A stretch of DNA of 64,000 nt from Holacanthus passer (Eukaryota > Chordata > Actinopteri > Pomacanthidae). The position numbers were made by a program, and so were the translations under genes. Shown piece after piece: positions 1 to 13,400 of this stretch (position 1 is its first letter; the number at the start of each line of letters is the position of its first letter). The DNA lies in assembly GCA_025331565.1 (NCBI GenBank), contig JAFREQ010000026.1, positions 1,426,001-1,490,000 of the forward strand. Direction: 5' to 3'. The notes beneath the pieces are model-generated. The model made no database searches. It was not told the origin of the DNA and saw only the letters and a program-made list of their open reading frames with translations.

Positions 1-963
1 CTGAACTCGATATCTCGATGTATTTAAACTAACAGCGTGATTGGGGCGGCGTCTATACGTTTTAGGGGAACAGCGGATATGGAAATCACTGCAGAGTACT
101 TAAACAGCCATTTCATCACCCTTTTTCTGCTGACTTGCGTTTGTTCTAGAGATTGATTTTTTTTCCTCTCTGTCCTTTTTCTTTCTCAGCCCTCCATCTC
201 TGCCTTCATCTCTCAGGCTGCTTGAAGAGGTTGAGCAGGCGGCGGGCTGTTTCCGGCTACAGAGATGTAGTAAGTGTAGAGTCAGTCAGACTGAGACCCG
301 TGGGAGCGTTCAGCCATGGACACATTTACAGGAAGCAGGCGAGCGGGGCACCGGGATGAAGCTGTTACATTCCCCCACTCAACACTGTCTGTATGTAAAT
401 CTGTCCGTCTGCTTCTATTCCCTGGATGTGGCGAAGCGTCTTGTCCCATTTTTACTATTTACTTTCTCACACTCCCAGCCTCCCCCTCTCTGTATCCCAC
501 TGTTTGTCCCTGCCGTACTCATTGATTGTGTCTTTATATCTGGTCCTGCTGCAGCCTCTGTGCTTGAAGATGAGATTGTCATGGTTATTGTGATCTTTTT
601 GTGGGGGTGACAAAGAGGGTGAAAGCCATAGGGAGGAGATAGGGCTTGGAACCTATGGAGGATAGCGTCAAGATATGGTAAACATCCTGTGTTTCACTGC
701 ACAATAACAGGAATTATACAGAATATAACGGTTTGGAAGGACAAAAAAATATATGAGAATATAAGTAACTTCTGAATTTCTGACCTGAAATCTATATGAT
801 GGACATCTAGCACTGTCAAACTAAACATTTAAATTCATATGACCTTATTTAATAATATAGCTGATGGTATATCTGCATTGTTAATTCGAATGCTTCTTCC
901 GTATTGCAGTTGCTAGAACAGCTAAAACACAGTGAAATGCTAAGAAGTATTTTTTTGTGTCTG
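1..963. other. Non-coding, nothing recognised
   Basis: Unique-looking sequence with a T/C-rich stretch around 155-200. The open frames here are short, mutually overlapping and without recognisable domains. No repeat family identified. Confidence 0.5.
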
Positions 964-1459
964 CAGTGGTGAAAAGTAACTAAGTACATTTATTCAAGTA
1001 CTGCACTTAGGATACATTTCGAGCTACTTGTACTTTGCTTGAGTGTTTCTATTTTACTACTTCACTGTGTTTTAAAGTGAAATACTGCATTTTTTACTCA
1101 ACCTTTACTTGACACAACATTTCTTTTACTGCTATAGTCACTTTTTTGGATAAAGATTTTATCTTCAAAACATGTGATCAGTTTAGCTTATAAAATATGT
1201 TTTGCTATAGATTAAATTATCCAACCGTACATAAAAGTAGTCAAAATTAGCTCCATGTTGACCAGCTACAATGTGCTGCATACACATGCCTGCATCAGTA
1301 ATAATAATCTAAAATATTATGTATTTTACACTATAAAATGGTGATTACATGATGAGTACTGTTACTTTTGATACTTTAAGCACTTACTTACATACAGGAC
1401 TTTTACTTGAGTATTTTTGCACTACTGTACTGATACTTTTACTCCAAAGATGCACTACA
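964..1459 (+). mobile_element. hAT-like non-autonomous DNA element (teleost MITE), 3' end degraded
   Basis: The start cagtggtgaaaagtaac and the following stretch of repeated 'acttttactt', 'aagtac' and 'gagtatttt' phrases match a widespread fish repeat. In that family the ends are inverted copies of cagtggtggaaagtaac. The internal segment 'accagctacaa...tgctgc...cacat...gcatcaataataat' is also recognisable. The expected terminal inverted copy at the right end is not intact: the element fades after 'gtactgatacttttact' near 1440. It carries no coding capacity. The family resemblance is from memory; the exact name was not assigned. Confidence 0.75.
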
Positions 1460-2828
1460 GCGCACTGTTATTCTCAGTTACACAAAGATGTTTCTGCTGT
1501 TTAAATTCACCAGTCTTTTGGCCACTTGGTCTGTTTACTTGCAAGTTTCTCTTATCTTTTGGAGGAACTAAATGATGCAATGATGAAATACTGCAAAAAA
1601 GTGAAAAAACACAACAACTACTGACAGCATTGTAAAACTGACTTCAGTTCACTATCAGATGAACGATAAAAGGGCACATTTCCACAGGTTGCATCATCTA
1701 CAGTAAATCCTCACAACCTCTTGTTCTAATCGCAGAGGTAAACAGTGGTTGACACAAAATAAGCGTTCATCCACATCCAAGCAGCGAGACCTTGTGAGCG
1801 TGTGCCCCGTGTTGCCATCATCTCTGCTGGCTCAGTAGATTAAATTGTCTTTAGCCTTCAGTGAGGCCACACTGAAAGGATCTCATTAATTGACCCGCTA
1901 ATCAGTTTACTGACCTCTCGTTTACTTACCACAGCTAATCCTGGTTGACATCCTACAATCTGAACATCAAACAGAGGAACAAATGAAGTCAAAAACAAGA
2001 TTAAGGAGGAAAACAGAATATGATACACACCCACACGTATACGCACTTACACTAATCTTGGACGCACACGCATCAACTCTCAAAGATACTCGAGCTCCCT
2101 CCCATGTTGCTGATGGGAGGCTCAGTCTGATGATTTTGATCAGGACAGGTTATGTTTAGGTCTGTAAGATATGTGTTTTAATGCTCTATCACTTCTTTAG
2201 AGCTTCAATTAAAACTGTTGAAACTAATTTCACAATGTCACAAGTGACAGATCACTTTCTTATTAAGCAGGACCAACATCTCCATGACCTGCATCTCTTT
2301 CTTTCTCTGTCTGTCCCTGAATTTTCTGTCATTGTCATTACTAAAAACGAGGGCACATTTAGGACTGAAAACTAGAGCAGGCCGTGAAAGCTGAGCCAGG
2401 GTGAAGCCTCCAAAACAGTTTACGTGGACGGATGGAGAACAAGAACGGTACTTAGCAGGCAGAGCGCGAACGCACTGAGGCTTGTGCTGAATCAAAAAAA
2501 ATGAGCTTGAACAAAATGGACAAAGAGTAAATACTAATACACCAATATTCATGTAAAGAAAAAGAAAGAAAATGGATTTAAAACTGGGAGCAAACGGTGA
2601 CAAACGTCGTGGCCCGTTACTGTCTGATGTGAAAGGATAAAGACAGGGAGCGTTGGCAGGTGCATCACATCTGAGAAAATGCAACTAAGGATTTTATAAA
2701 CAGAGCAAAACATTGCAAAATAGACAGCAACAGAGAAGCAAACAGGTAGAGAGAGATAATGAAGAGACAGGAGAGAGTGATGGGAGAGGAGAAGGGTGAA
2801 GAGGAGCAGCAGAGATGGTGGTACTCAC
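1460..2828. other. Non-coding, nothing recognised
   Basis: No exon, repeat family or RNA gene identified. The frames here have no domain content. Confidence 0.5.
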
Positions 2829-2855
2829 TCCAAAAGTGACGGTCTTGACTGGCAT
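2829..2855 (-). other. Weak candidate start exon (MPVKTVTFG + donor)
   Basis: On the minus strand, ATG at 2855 opens nine codons (MPVKTVTFG) that end in the strong donor GGA|gtgagt, phase 0. An in-frame TAA lies about 27 nt upstream. There is no pyrimidine tract upstream on this strand, so an internal exon is unlikely; only a first exon would fit. The motif is short and could be chance. Confidence 0.15.
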
Positions 2856-2977
2856 GCCTGTTGGCCCTCCACTCTCGCTTTCTTACGTTTTCTGTTTCTC
2901 TCAAACACGCAGCTGTCTTTTCTGTTGCCCCCTGCAAGTGCTGCCGTACACGCAGACCCCCGTCCAACGTAAACACG

Positions 2978-2978
<1 letters not shown>

Positions 2979-3010
<32 letters not shown>
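2979..3010 (+). repeat. (AC)16 microsatellite
   Basis: Uninterrupted AC dinucleotide run, followed by a short interrupted tail to about 3030. Open frames spanning it on both strands (His/Thr or Cys/Val runs) are products of the repeat. Confidence 0.97.
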
Positions 3011-3012
<2 letters not shown>

Positions 3013-3030
3013 CCAGACACACACACACTT

Positions 3031-5667
3031 GAGTAAGCATGGTGGGTGGAGAGACCAGGGAGGGTGGGGGTTGAGGGGACGGGGGCCCAGGGGTTTATCT
3101 CTGGAGGAATGCTGCCTGTATCTAAAGACACACATTTCACACACAGCCAAAAACAAATGGGCACCATTCACCCTCACTGCGGGTCTCCTGCCTACATCCT
3201 GGTTCATTCTGGCTACTTTTTTTCCAACTTTCTCCAACTTAATTTTTCTATTTGCCTCGCTTACTTTTTGCCTATTTTTTCTCGCCCTTCTACCATCCTC
3301 CATCACTCTCTATGTTCTGCTCTCCACCTCATCTATCCTCTCCACCTTTCAGGTTTTGTTGCACCCCAACGCTCTGTGTCACCCTAACTTTATCCCTCCT
3401 TTCTCCTGTCCCTTCTTCCCCACACGTCACGCCCATCTCTGTGTCTCCTGTATGTTTTGTGACAGCCAGACAATCATTTTTTTTTCACGGACCAGGCCAT
3501 ACCAACAACAGCGTAGAGTTACTGTGGAGAATGGGTGTGTTTTTTTCAGAGTGGGTCTGTTTCAGTCTGTGAGGTGACTTACAGTGACAAAGCGCCTGGC
3601 GGGGGGGTTTGCTGCCACCGCCCCGTGACAATGGGCCAGACACACGGGGTGGGGGGAGCGCGGAGGGGCCAGCCTCTCAAAAGGCCCTGCCTCTTTTAAT
3701 AAAGCGTCCGTCATTCCCTGCTTGAAAAGGCCTCCTTTTCTCTACCTCTCCCCTCCTCTCTCCCTCTCCTGGCTAAATGCTGGGAAAAGCACATCGCTGC
3801 CAAAACCATGCAGAGAGATAAATGCTCGCAGGAGAGGGGAAGGAGGGGGCAATGTAGAAAGAAGGCTACGCACTACTCAGTGCCACTGGACCGTGACCTG
3901 GGCAAAAACATCACGTGGGATTTCTCTCCTGTCCACAGTATTAAGTTTGGACAGTGATGAGAGCTCCACTGCCAAGGAATGTAGGGCAGGGGACTACGGA
4001 CTCTAATGTCCATGAAGACATGACAAATTATCCTGTGGTCTTCCACCAAAAGGGGACTGCAACTCTTCCCTTCTGGCATAAACCTTTGGCTCAGCCTGCA
4101 GAGAGTAACTCAACTCATCAGAGGAGAAGAATGATAACTTATCAGGTCCTCATTGATAAGAGCTCCTTAAGGTGTTGCAGAATGAAGTAAGCGATGACAG
4201 AGGTGTTTATCAAGTGCCGTGAACTTAAAGTCCTCCTTCAGTCAAAAATGTGTTTTGCTTATTGTTACTCGACTTGGATGTTTGTAATTCACACTGTTTG
4301 AGTTTGACACTAGAAGACTGTCTTCACGTCCATCTGCTGAGGTGTCTCTATTCTAACCTAAAATCGGAGTTAAACACATCTAAGTACAAGCAGGATTTGG
4401 TGACTCGGTAACAGAGTGTGATGTGGAAACTTGAATCCTCTGCAAGCGCAAGTGGCTTTTCAATGATATTCGTAGATTGGAATAGATTTTTTAAAGATAT
4501 GTCTTAAAACATGTCTGGAGGGGATTCTGAACTTCTGAAACCCCAAAAACTAAATTGTTATTTGACCCAAAACTCCTGACTGACTTTTTTGCCTTTTTGA
4601 TTTATCTCAGAAAATATTTGGGCGGGACAAAAACACAGCACAAAAAAAGTAACTGGACCTGCAGGCTGTGCAAAGATAGATGCTGATGGTATTGTATAGA
4701 AAACTCGTACAGAGGCAGGAGTCTCTGACTATCACAGTATGTGGCTCAGGGAGGTGGCAGGTCATTATAAAGCAGACGCCACACTCCGGTTTTGTAACAG
4801 GGTTGATTTAGGTTTGGGACAGACGTGCCCTCTGCACCCTGAGTCGAGACCCTCTTGTTGGCAGGATAAAGGCCTACAGCTGTCCACGTGTGCTGCTTGT
4901 GGTGGTTTATTGCCCGTGTCCTGATGTCTCAGAGAGTTGGAGTTGAAAAGGTGGGGGTGGAATCAACATAAACAGTGATAGTCTGTCAGCTGTCTTTCTT
5001 CAACCTGTCACACTCGTGGCCCTTTTCTTGGCCCCTATTCTCTCAGCCTCTCATACACTTGAATAAGTTCATGGTTTAAGAATAGAATCAAGGTGGCACA
5101 GATAGAAATCACTCATCCAACACCTCCATCTCATAGTTTGTTGCAGGTCTGATCTGCCTCCAGCTTTGCTTGATGCTCAAATGAACCAAATTGTCAAAGT
5201 TGCTGTGTGGGAAGCCAGCTAGGGATCATGCAACATTGATGCAGCTTGGTCAATTTATTTCATCGGTGAAAGAAACGGGGAAAAAAAATTAAACTTCTTG
5301 TGCATTTCACCCTGCTGAATAAGGTCCTTGCTGCCAGCTGAAGTGTGTGAAGAAGACACGTGGTCGTCTACACACTCAGCAAGCCAACACAGGGAGAGGC
5401 GGCCGAGCAGCACCAGGGACTGTAGCAAGATTCATTTGGAGAAAGAAAGGCACTCTCAGGAGAAAGATGACTGTGTATTCATATTTATAGCTATACTGAA
5501 GAGCCTAAACAGAATTAAAAATAAAACATACTGGATGTTTCTATGTGAATTTCATACTGGCCCTCTTGTGGCGGCATGATACTCTGCAGTATCGGCCTGC
5601 AGCAGCTTCAAAGAGAGTATGGGCTGGGTCGGGCTGATTACTGCAGCCCTGGCACAAAACTCACTCA

Positions 5668-5670
<3 letters not shown>
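3031..5670. other. Non-coding; pyrimidine-rich then unique sequence
   Basis: 3200-3480 is strongly T/C-rich and 3595-3680 is G/C-rich. No exon with matching splice sites was found. One CTCF-like motif is listed separately at 5557. Confidence 0.5.
5557..5574 (-). promoter_or_regulatory. CTCF-like motif
   Basis: Read on the minus strand the site is CCGCCACAAGAGGGCCAG, close to the vertebrate CTCF core (CCASNAGRKGGC). Occupancy cannot be judged from sequence. Confidence 0.35.

Positions 5671-5702
<32 letters not shown>
5671..5702 (+). repeat. (AC)16 microsatellite
   Basis: Uninterrupted AC run preceded by a short cactcactcac lead-in. Confidence 0.97.
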
Positions 5703-5704
<2 letters not shown>

Positions 5705-8298
5705 TCAACTCCTTATCCTGTGCTTCAGTTCCTCCTCACAAGCTACATTAAGCTTCCAGGGCCTCTGAACTGACAGAGGAGCGGTTTAACTCGGCATTAA
5801 CAGCAGCGGGTGTTAAAACTGCCTTCACTTTGCAGACAGATTACATATCACATGTCAGAGCACACGTACCGACTCAGTCCCATATATGCATATAGTCATA
5901 CATACAGTGCATAAAGACGCCTCAGCAAATGCACATGCGCCTCAACGTGACAAAGGCAGACTGACCTGTGGAAGACAAAAACAGGGAGTTAGAAAATACT
6001 CAGACGAGGGAGCAGAAGAGAAAAGATGAAGGCAATAGAGAAGAATGACAGCAGCGATATGTCAGTGCAGGGCCCGGCTCCCATTAATCTTCATAAGTGG
6101 AGAGGTAGCGATGGGGAAATACAGAGTGAAGATGTGCAGGAGGAGAGAGAGAAAGAGCATCAGCGTGGACAGAATTTGTTCCCACAACTCTCCGCGTCTC
6201 CCTGTCTTGTATGTGCGCAGTATCTTAGCACTCGCTGAGAACACAGACTCCATCATTTAAAACAAAGACTCCAAACCATCAGTCACAACCGGGCTTGAGT
6301 CAGCATCAGACAGGATCCGAGCAGCCAGGCCGTAATTCAATCAGTCTGGTTAATAGATGCAGAGCTGAAGTGAAGTTTTCAGACTCTATTCAGACCTAAT
6401 GTACTGTCCCGAAACTATGAGATACAAACTCCACCTGCCGCTGTCGACATGACTCTGTTAAAGTGGGACGTAATGCAATTCTATTAAGAGTCCCACAAGA
6501 ATATGACTGTACTGTCTTTTGAGGATGAAGGGCAGCAAAAAGAGAAACATCACCGTATGGTTTTACTGTGACAAATCATCTGATTGCAAAAATTTGGGTG
6601 CAAATATATCCTTAACGAGCTACGTCTACTTTTTACTTCCATTAACAATTTCTTGCACTTCCTGGATTCATTGACAGTCCTCGGATGACATGCCTGTTGA
6701 ATTCAGTATGTGACGATGGTAAAAGCTTTTGAGGCAGCAATATTGGAAATATTTCCCAACACAGAAACAGTGAGGCAGCACTCCATACTCCAATTCGACA
6801 TTTGGTTTATGCTGTGTTATTGAGAAAATCCCACATCCGAGGAGAAATAAGAGGAACTGGTGTTTGGCTCTTTTACATCGTAATTCTTGATTCACTAACG
6901 TCTGTGCCAGACTGGAAAGAAGCCTCTTCCCTCTCAGCATCTCAGTGGCTGGTTTAAAAAGGTGAATAATCTGCTGTGCTATCAAAGTCAATTAGAGCTG
7001 CACTGTGGATTACAGCAAACCTAACAACAGATTTTTTTCTTAAATTGATATTTGAAGTGGAAAATTACACTAACAGCAAAATGGAAATTTTATATAGTAA
7101 ACTTTCTGAAAAATGTCATTAGTTTCAGTCACAACTATGAACAACAAACTTTATAGAAATGCAGACTACAAAACCTACTAGAAATCCTAACTGTAACTAA
7201 ATAAAACGAAATCTTTGTTCAACTATACTGTATAAACTATACTGACTAATAATAAATATTATAACAGCAGAGGAAGCCTGTATCTTGACCATTAAATGAA
7301 CATAGATCATTCATAAGTCTGTTAACAATGACCATCTTTTGATCTTTTCTTCATTTACCAAAAATCTTTTCAATTTTAATTATCTCCTCAAAAGGTATCT
7401 CTCACTGTATTTCTTGTCACTTATCAGCCAACATATATGCCGATATGGATACATCATCGATAAGCTAAAATGATCAAATAATATAGGCCTGGCTGATGTA
7501 TGCTATCTCAATGCAATATCCCATTAGACGACAGCTGCAATCTGCAGGAAGAAGACAAAACATCACCAAACTTTGTGGGCGACCTGACGTGGCAACCTAT
7601 GGGTCCTTTACCTTTCTGCATTATATCTGTCTCAGTGCACTCGGTCTGTCTATATGCCAACTTACAGAACGTTATTTCCTATTTGTTTCGGCTTCCCTCT
7701 GTGCAGCACCAGCCTCATTTCTCACCACAGAGAATGTAAAAGATGAAAGCAGAGATGGACGGAAAGAGCACAGCTGGAAGACAGGAGGACGTCTCGGACA
7801 CGGTGGAAACTGTGATGATAAATAAATGTGCCAGGGGAGCTTCGCTGAACGTGTGCTTCAGTGGATGTGTGTACAGTATCTTTTTCCACGGCCTTGTTGA
7901 CAGAATGATGGCATCTTCATCAGCACAGTTTTGCTGAGTCAGAACCTGATTTCTTTCTCACCCCCTCCCCCCTCTCTCACAAACACCTTCCATCACCATG
8001 TTATCAACAGTGAGCAGCAGAGTGTTCTGCCTGCAGCACAGAGGAACCCATACACACTTCCATGTATGGGAAGCTCTAAATGAACAAATAAACACATATT
8101 TGATGCATCTTCCAAGCTGCTTTCCACTTGAACAGTTAATATCTGCTGCCTCAGGGGCCAGATGCTGAGCTGCCTGGTGCATCTGAGATTGACGTGTTAA
8201 TAAATATTAAATACAAGCAATTAAGGGAGATGCTCTCATCAGTCAGAGCAAGGACAGTCAAAAGAGAGATTATAAAACTTCACTGCCTAATGCTGCCT

Positions 8299-8303
<5 letters not shown>
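5703..8303. other. Non-coding, AT-rich from 7020 to 7490
   Basis: No exon recognised. Around 7430-7500 alternating 'gccgatatggata' and 'ataggcctggctgatgtat' phrases resemble the edge of a fish interspersed repeat, but the match is too short to name. Confidence 0.4.

Positions 8304-8339
<36 letters not shown>
8304..8339 (+). repeat. (AC)18 microsatellite
   Basis: Uninterrupted run, followed by a degenerate CA/CTCACA-rich tail to about 8395. Confidence 0.97.
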
Positions 8340-8341
<2 letters not shown>

Positions 8342-8399
8342 AAACACACACTCACAAATACAAACACACACTCACACACACTCATGTACCCATCAACAC

Positions 8400-9640
8400 A
8401 CTCACCTACAGTGCAGTACATGCAGGTGCATAACACACGCGCTCGCTCACATTCAACACACACATATGCAGCGCGCAGCAACCGTCCGTATGCAGGCGTA
8501 CAGTTCAGGCAGAGGTATACTCAAACTGAACAAGGTCGTGCAGCTCGTCGTCCGACCACGTGGGGAGGCAACGTTTATACTTTCTGAAAACAAGATGGTC
8601 GTCATAGTGGGGCGGTTGGATTATAAGCAGATCAATGGTAGAGGTCCGCAACTCAGCCAGAGACAGGGCCCTAATAAGGTTCAGGTCAAGGTGTGTTTAA
8701 ACATACAGGTTACTATTACTATCATACATTGATTACAATGCATACTGATCATTTTTTCTTGTCATATACTCCCACCACTGATAATCGGTTAAAATATCAA
8801 GCCAAAAATCTGCAGTTTCAGATCTCACAGTTTGAAAATGTTTTTGTCACTTTTTACTTTATCTTAGCTCCTATCTACTGTAGTGGTGGGCTGTAGTGTA
8901 ATCCAGAATGGGATTTTCACTTTTTCTACAGTACATAATAATAATAGCTCCATCACAGATCAATGGTATTAACCAACAAACTCCTTTTGTTTGAGGTTTA
9001 ATGGTGGTGGGCAGCATGGAAATAAAATACTATTAAGCCTTATTAGAAAGTGCTTAAATGCTTTTTAGTTTTTTCTTAAAGAGGCAAGAAAAAAACAGGA
9101 TATGACCTTTGAAATTACAAAGTAAATGCACGGTTTGCACTGTTAAAAGAAATCCATAATTATATTTAAGGTGCAGTTTCATTTAGGCACCTGTCAATGG
9201 TGTCACATCCCCTTTACTGTCTCCAGTCGCTAAAACTTTTGGGGAAACACCAGATGATACGTCAGAGTGAGGACAGATGTTGACTAAAAGTAATGTGAAT
9301 AAAACTTTAATACATTACCTCGTCTGTGATTTTTGCCTTAGTCATGTCAGATAGGCTTTCATATGGCTGTTTAAAAAGACAACAACTCCTTTGATCATAT
9401 GTTGCTTCACGGCATCCTCAAACTACATCTTTCGTCATTGTTTTGATTGAGAGACCCCTACTGGCAGAAATTACACACTCTGCATTGAAAGTAAAAGTAT
9501 AGCTTTCTCAAAACGCAGAAAAATTATTTTCTGGTCTACATCAGAAATATTGAGCAGACAGAGAGCCTGTCTATGAAACACTGAGAAGATCTGTCCTGGC
9601 TATTGATCACAGTTGTTTCTGATTTCTACTCTCCATTTTC
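8400..9640. other. Non-coding, nothing recognised
   Basis: AT-rich unique sequence. Open frames such as those at 8384-8732 carry no recognisable domain. Confidence 0.45.
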
Positions 9641-9642
9641 AG

Positions 9643-9780
9643 AGAGCCGACCAGGTCTTCATCACTGCTAATGCCGACAGGGTGAAAGAGGAGGTCAGGA
9701 AATTTGTGGAGGACTTGGTGCACATTTCTACACTGACTGTATGCACACCGGGCATCTCATCAGGAAGTGGACGTGAATGA
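9643..9780 (+). other. Candidate plus-strand terminal exon or coding relic
   Basis: A strong acceptor (tttctgatttctactctccattttcag) is followed by 45 open codons and a TGA. The peptide starts RADQVFITANADRVKEEV, continues with a charged amphipathic stretch (RKFVEDL) and ends SGSGRE. The other two frames stop within about 15 codons. The composition looks protein-like, but I do not recognise a family and found no partner exon on this strand. It could be a decayed retrocopy or transposon relic. Confidence 0.25.
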
Positions 9781-9889
9781 TTGTCTGTCGCAAAGGAGTT
9801 TTCTGAAGCTTTCAGACCTTCCGACCAGCACTTCTTTTGGAGTATACTCGCACCTTTACCATGCACTCTGCGCATTCACCTAAAACACA

Positions 9890-9960
9890 TGCACATGCAC
9901 GCATGCATGCACATTGATTGTCACTCAGTTTCTCTCACTCTCTCTCTCTCTTTTTGTCAA
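9890..9960. repeat. CA/TGCA and CT-rich simple sequence
   Basis: Short alternating acatgcacatgcacgcatgc phrases followed by a (CT)n tract at about 9935-9957. Confidence 0.7.
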
Positions 9961-12900
9961 GTAAAAATACACAAAATAATGATACCTAAGGTGCCTAGGA
10001 CTGGAATAGAAAAACAAATGGTGTTATAAAAGTTCAGCTAAAAAAATAAAGTACCAAAAATGTGGGTAAAGGAAGTCACAAACCAGATGACTTGAAGGGA
10101 ATTAAAGTTGAATTAAAACAAATAAAATAGATTAGAAGTGTAAAGTAAGCTTGTGAGTAAGGTGGAGTTTAGGAAAGGTCATAGGGAAAAAAATAAAAAG
10201 CTTTAAACAGATTTTTAAAAGTGAAAAAGTCTAGACATGGACTTTCAAGTTCAATGCATCAGTTCTGTTCAGTTTGAACTGGTAATATCCATATTTTATG
10301 ATCCAGTGACCTACGTATGACAAACCATCACATTTTTTTATTTCATTTCCATTTTCATTTTTTATTTCATTTTTTTATGCAATTGTGATTATCCTGTTAT
10401 GAGCCCCTTTCGACAAAATCACTTTTGTACATTTGTATTCCTTCTAGTGTAAAAGGTCTTTCAGAGATTTTCGACCCAGTGTGGTGAACCTGTTCTGAAG
10501 GTGTGGTCTGCATTTCTACAGCCATTTAGGTTCTAGTTATTTGGGATGGCTCCATTGAAAGTTTTCTTTGTAGGCCAGATTGTTCCCATGAGGCGTCTCA
10601 CTGTTGCAAAAAGCCAGAAAAGATCAGCTCTTAATGGGTCAGCAAGACGAGGAGAATCCTGCTCTCCTGTCTTCTTCCTAAAGTTGGTATCTGGCCAACT
10701 GAGACATTATTACACGACTTCTGCAGTTTTGTACAATAGCAGCAAAGCCCCCTCCACCTTTAATCTGAACTCTGTGAAGCTGGTATCAATAACCCTGGGA
10801 CAAAAATGAGAGTTACAATATTTGAATGCGCCACGGCCTTTCACATGTAAATTAAACTCTGCCCCCTTAGCCGAAACAAATTACAGCCAACTGCTGGTGG
10901 CTGGACATGAATGGGCTTCCTAATGTAGTCTGCATCTACAGTGGGCCGGGGAGCAGCTGGAAAAGAGAAACTGAGACGGGGGAGAATTTATGTGACAGTG
11001 CAGAGTGTGACAGTTTGCTTTTTTTTCATATTGAGTCTGCCATGCAGCCGTACTGTGACGAATGGGGCTTGGCTCCCTGAGCATCTGTCTCCAAGGACTC
11101 ACTGAGGGGTAATTAGAGCTGTGGGATGATAAGGGATATTCTCCAGGCCCACTAACTATTAATGGTGGCAAAGGGGACGGGGCCTTTACACAGACCTCTG
11201 ACATCTCCCAATCCTGTCCTACAGGAGGGGGTGGGCGGTTTTTTTTAATGAAGCGTTAGATTTTGGTGTAAATTAAATCAGCCCTCAGGGCAAGAGTCAT
11301 GGTCTGTGATATCAGTTTGAAGACTGGTGAGAGCTTTATGTCACCAAGCTGCTGACTGATCAATCTGCATGTTTTAAAATGTTTTGGACTGACTCGGCTC
11401 TGATAGCTGAGAACAACAAACTTAAGCAATATTACTTCCTTTATTTTTCTTGCTTCCGCCATTGTTCTAGGGTAACAAACACCCAAGTCAGACAATCAAG
11501 ATTTAAACAAACAATTTTTGTCTGTTGTAAACCTCCATCACAGTTTGTTGTTGATGTGTTATATGAACAGGACATATTAATCCAAGATCCAAGACTTCCC
11601 ACATATTAAAAAACTCACTTTTATAGTTCTCTGTGAAATTTTTACAATTATAAAAGCACGGATTAAAAATTAAGAATACAAAGAGTAGTAAGTGACTTTA
11701 ATATTCTCCTGTCAGTGGTTTTACAGATGTCTCTAATGTTGGGGATAATTTTGTTGGAGTGCCACGCTCGGCCGCTGACACTAATTGGCAGCAGGGCTGA
11801 CTGGCGTCGTCAGTCATATCCAGCTCTCTTTATGAATCCAAGCAATTTATACTAACTCTGACCTACGGTAATTGCTGTATTGTGAGTCGTGCAATGAGGG
11901 ATTATTCGTAACTTTACAGGTGCAGTCACTTATGGTTTTACTTCCACATTAAAATAGATAATTGGGCTGACCTGTTGGCTTGTTTACAACCTGCATGATT
12001 GTCTGAATGCTTGTGTTTCCTTTCGTGCATTTTCAGATCTCACTGATTAATTTAATGAGTTCTCAGATAGATCTGATAGCAGGAGCAACAATGAATTAAA
12101 AAGTTGTGAGCTGCAGGAATCCTTTAAGATGCAGGACTGGGGCAGTAACAAAGTGTTGAGGGCTGTGGGCAGAAAGGGACTCTATCAGTCTCCAGTAAAC
12201 ACTAGTTGAGGAAGCAGACACCCTGTTGCAGGGATTTGGTTTATGCTGCTGTTGTTTTCCACTGCCGTGTTGGCTCAGGGCCAGTGAGGGGGACCAGGCT
12301 TTTCAGGACGATCCATCACTGCACCACTCTCTGTCTCTCTCTCTGTACTCTGGGACATATAAGGTGTTCATACATCTGCTCCCACCCAGCAATCACCACT
12401 TTATTCTACTCCCTTTCCTCACTTTGTTTCACATCTTTTATGTTATTTGCAAACCATCGGTTGCAGGTTGTTTGCCAACCTGATAAACATTATACTGGGT
12501 CTTTAGTCCCAGCTGCATTGAGGCTTTACAGGATGGTGTATATAGTCCGAACTGACTGATAAAGACAAACAAATAAAATTATCTTCCATCTCTCATTCAC
12601 ACAAAAGGTAAAAGGAAATTCAAAAGGAAAAAAGGAAAATGCAATTGCCCAATGCACACGCATTCAAGAGCATCACTGAGGGAAAGACAATACTCCATAT
12701 TGTTGTGTGTTGGGCCAATGGCCAGAGAGACTGGGCTTGATCATGGTTTGCATCCTTATCCAGTTGCCCTCTATGTGTTACCTCCATTCTGTGTTAAATG
12801 TGTTCACCCCATCTTTTTTTTTTTGTTCTTCTGTCTCTGCGCTTCCAAATGGTTGAAAGTGGTTTAGCTGAGTTCCAGTAAAGGTTAACCTAATGATGCT

Positions 12901-13149
12901 CCAGAGTGTTTGGGAGCAATATGGAGATCGGGAGAGTAGGTTTAGGAATTTGACATGAGAGCAAGGGGGGAGCTAGGATTGAGGGGAAATCATCATGGGC
13001 AAGAGTCGTCTGGAACAAGTTTCCCAGCAGCTTTATTGCACTTAGATAATCTCTCCTCCACTGAGAGCAAATGGATTCAAGATCATCTACCGTATTAGAA
13101 AGGTGCAATAAAACCTTTGGCAAACCTATCCCTGACTGTTTAAACAGAT
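9961..13149. other. Non-coding, includes T-rich low-complexity stretch
   Basis: 10316-10380 consists of tttatttcatttcc-type low-complexity sequence. 10820-11180 contains several TAATT/ATTA motifs (for example around 11110 and 11155) in otherwise ordinary sequence and could hold a weak conserved element. The 87-codon open frame at 10546-10809 has no recognisable domain and no splice-site support. Confidence 0.4.
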
Positions 13150-13400
13150 AAAACCAGACAAAACACAGGCACAGCACATGACAGACAGTGACACGGGAAA
13201 TACACTACGGCCACAATCCACAACACTGACACATCAAAGGCACGGGCGAAGGCAGGCTCAACCACAACATCCACAGCACGAACAGCACAATGGGAAATAC
13301 ACAAATACACAGACTGAAGCACAGACACGACACAGACAGAGAGACATTCAAATCAAATCTACCGCTAATACACAGACTGAAGCCATGCACAGACGGAAAT
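13150..13400 (+). repeat. CACAGAC-rich low-complexity tract with a duplicated phrase
   Basis: A/C/G-biased sequence built from 'cacagac', 'acacgg' and similar units. The phrase aatacacagactgaagc occurs twice, near 13304 and 13370, indicating an imperfect local duplication. The open frames across it (Gln/Thr/Arg-rich) follow from the low complexity. Confidence 0.6.

Noticed and set aside
2665..3577. Several overlapping open frames of 70-240 codons on both strands
   Set aside because: They run through the (AC)16 microsatellite and pyrimidine-rich sequence, have no domains, and overlap each other in most frames.
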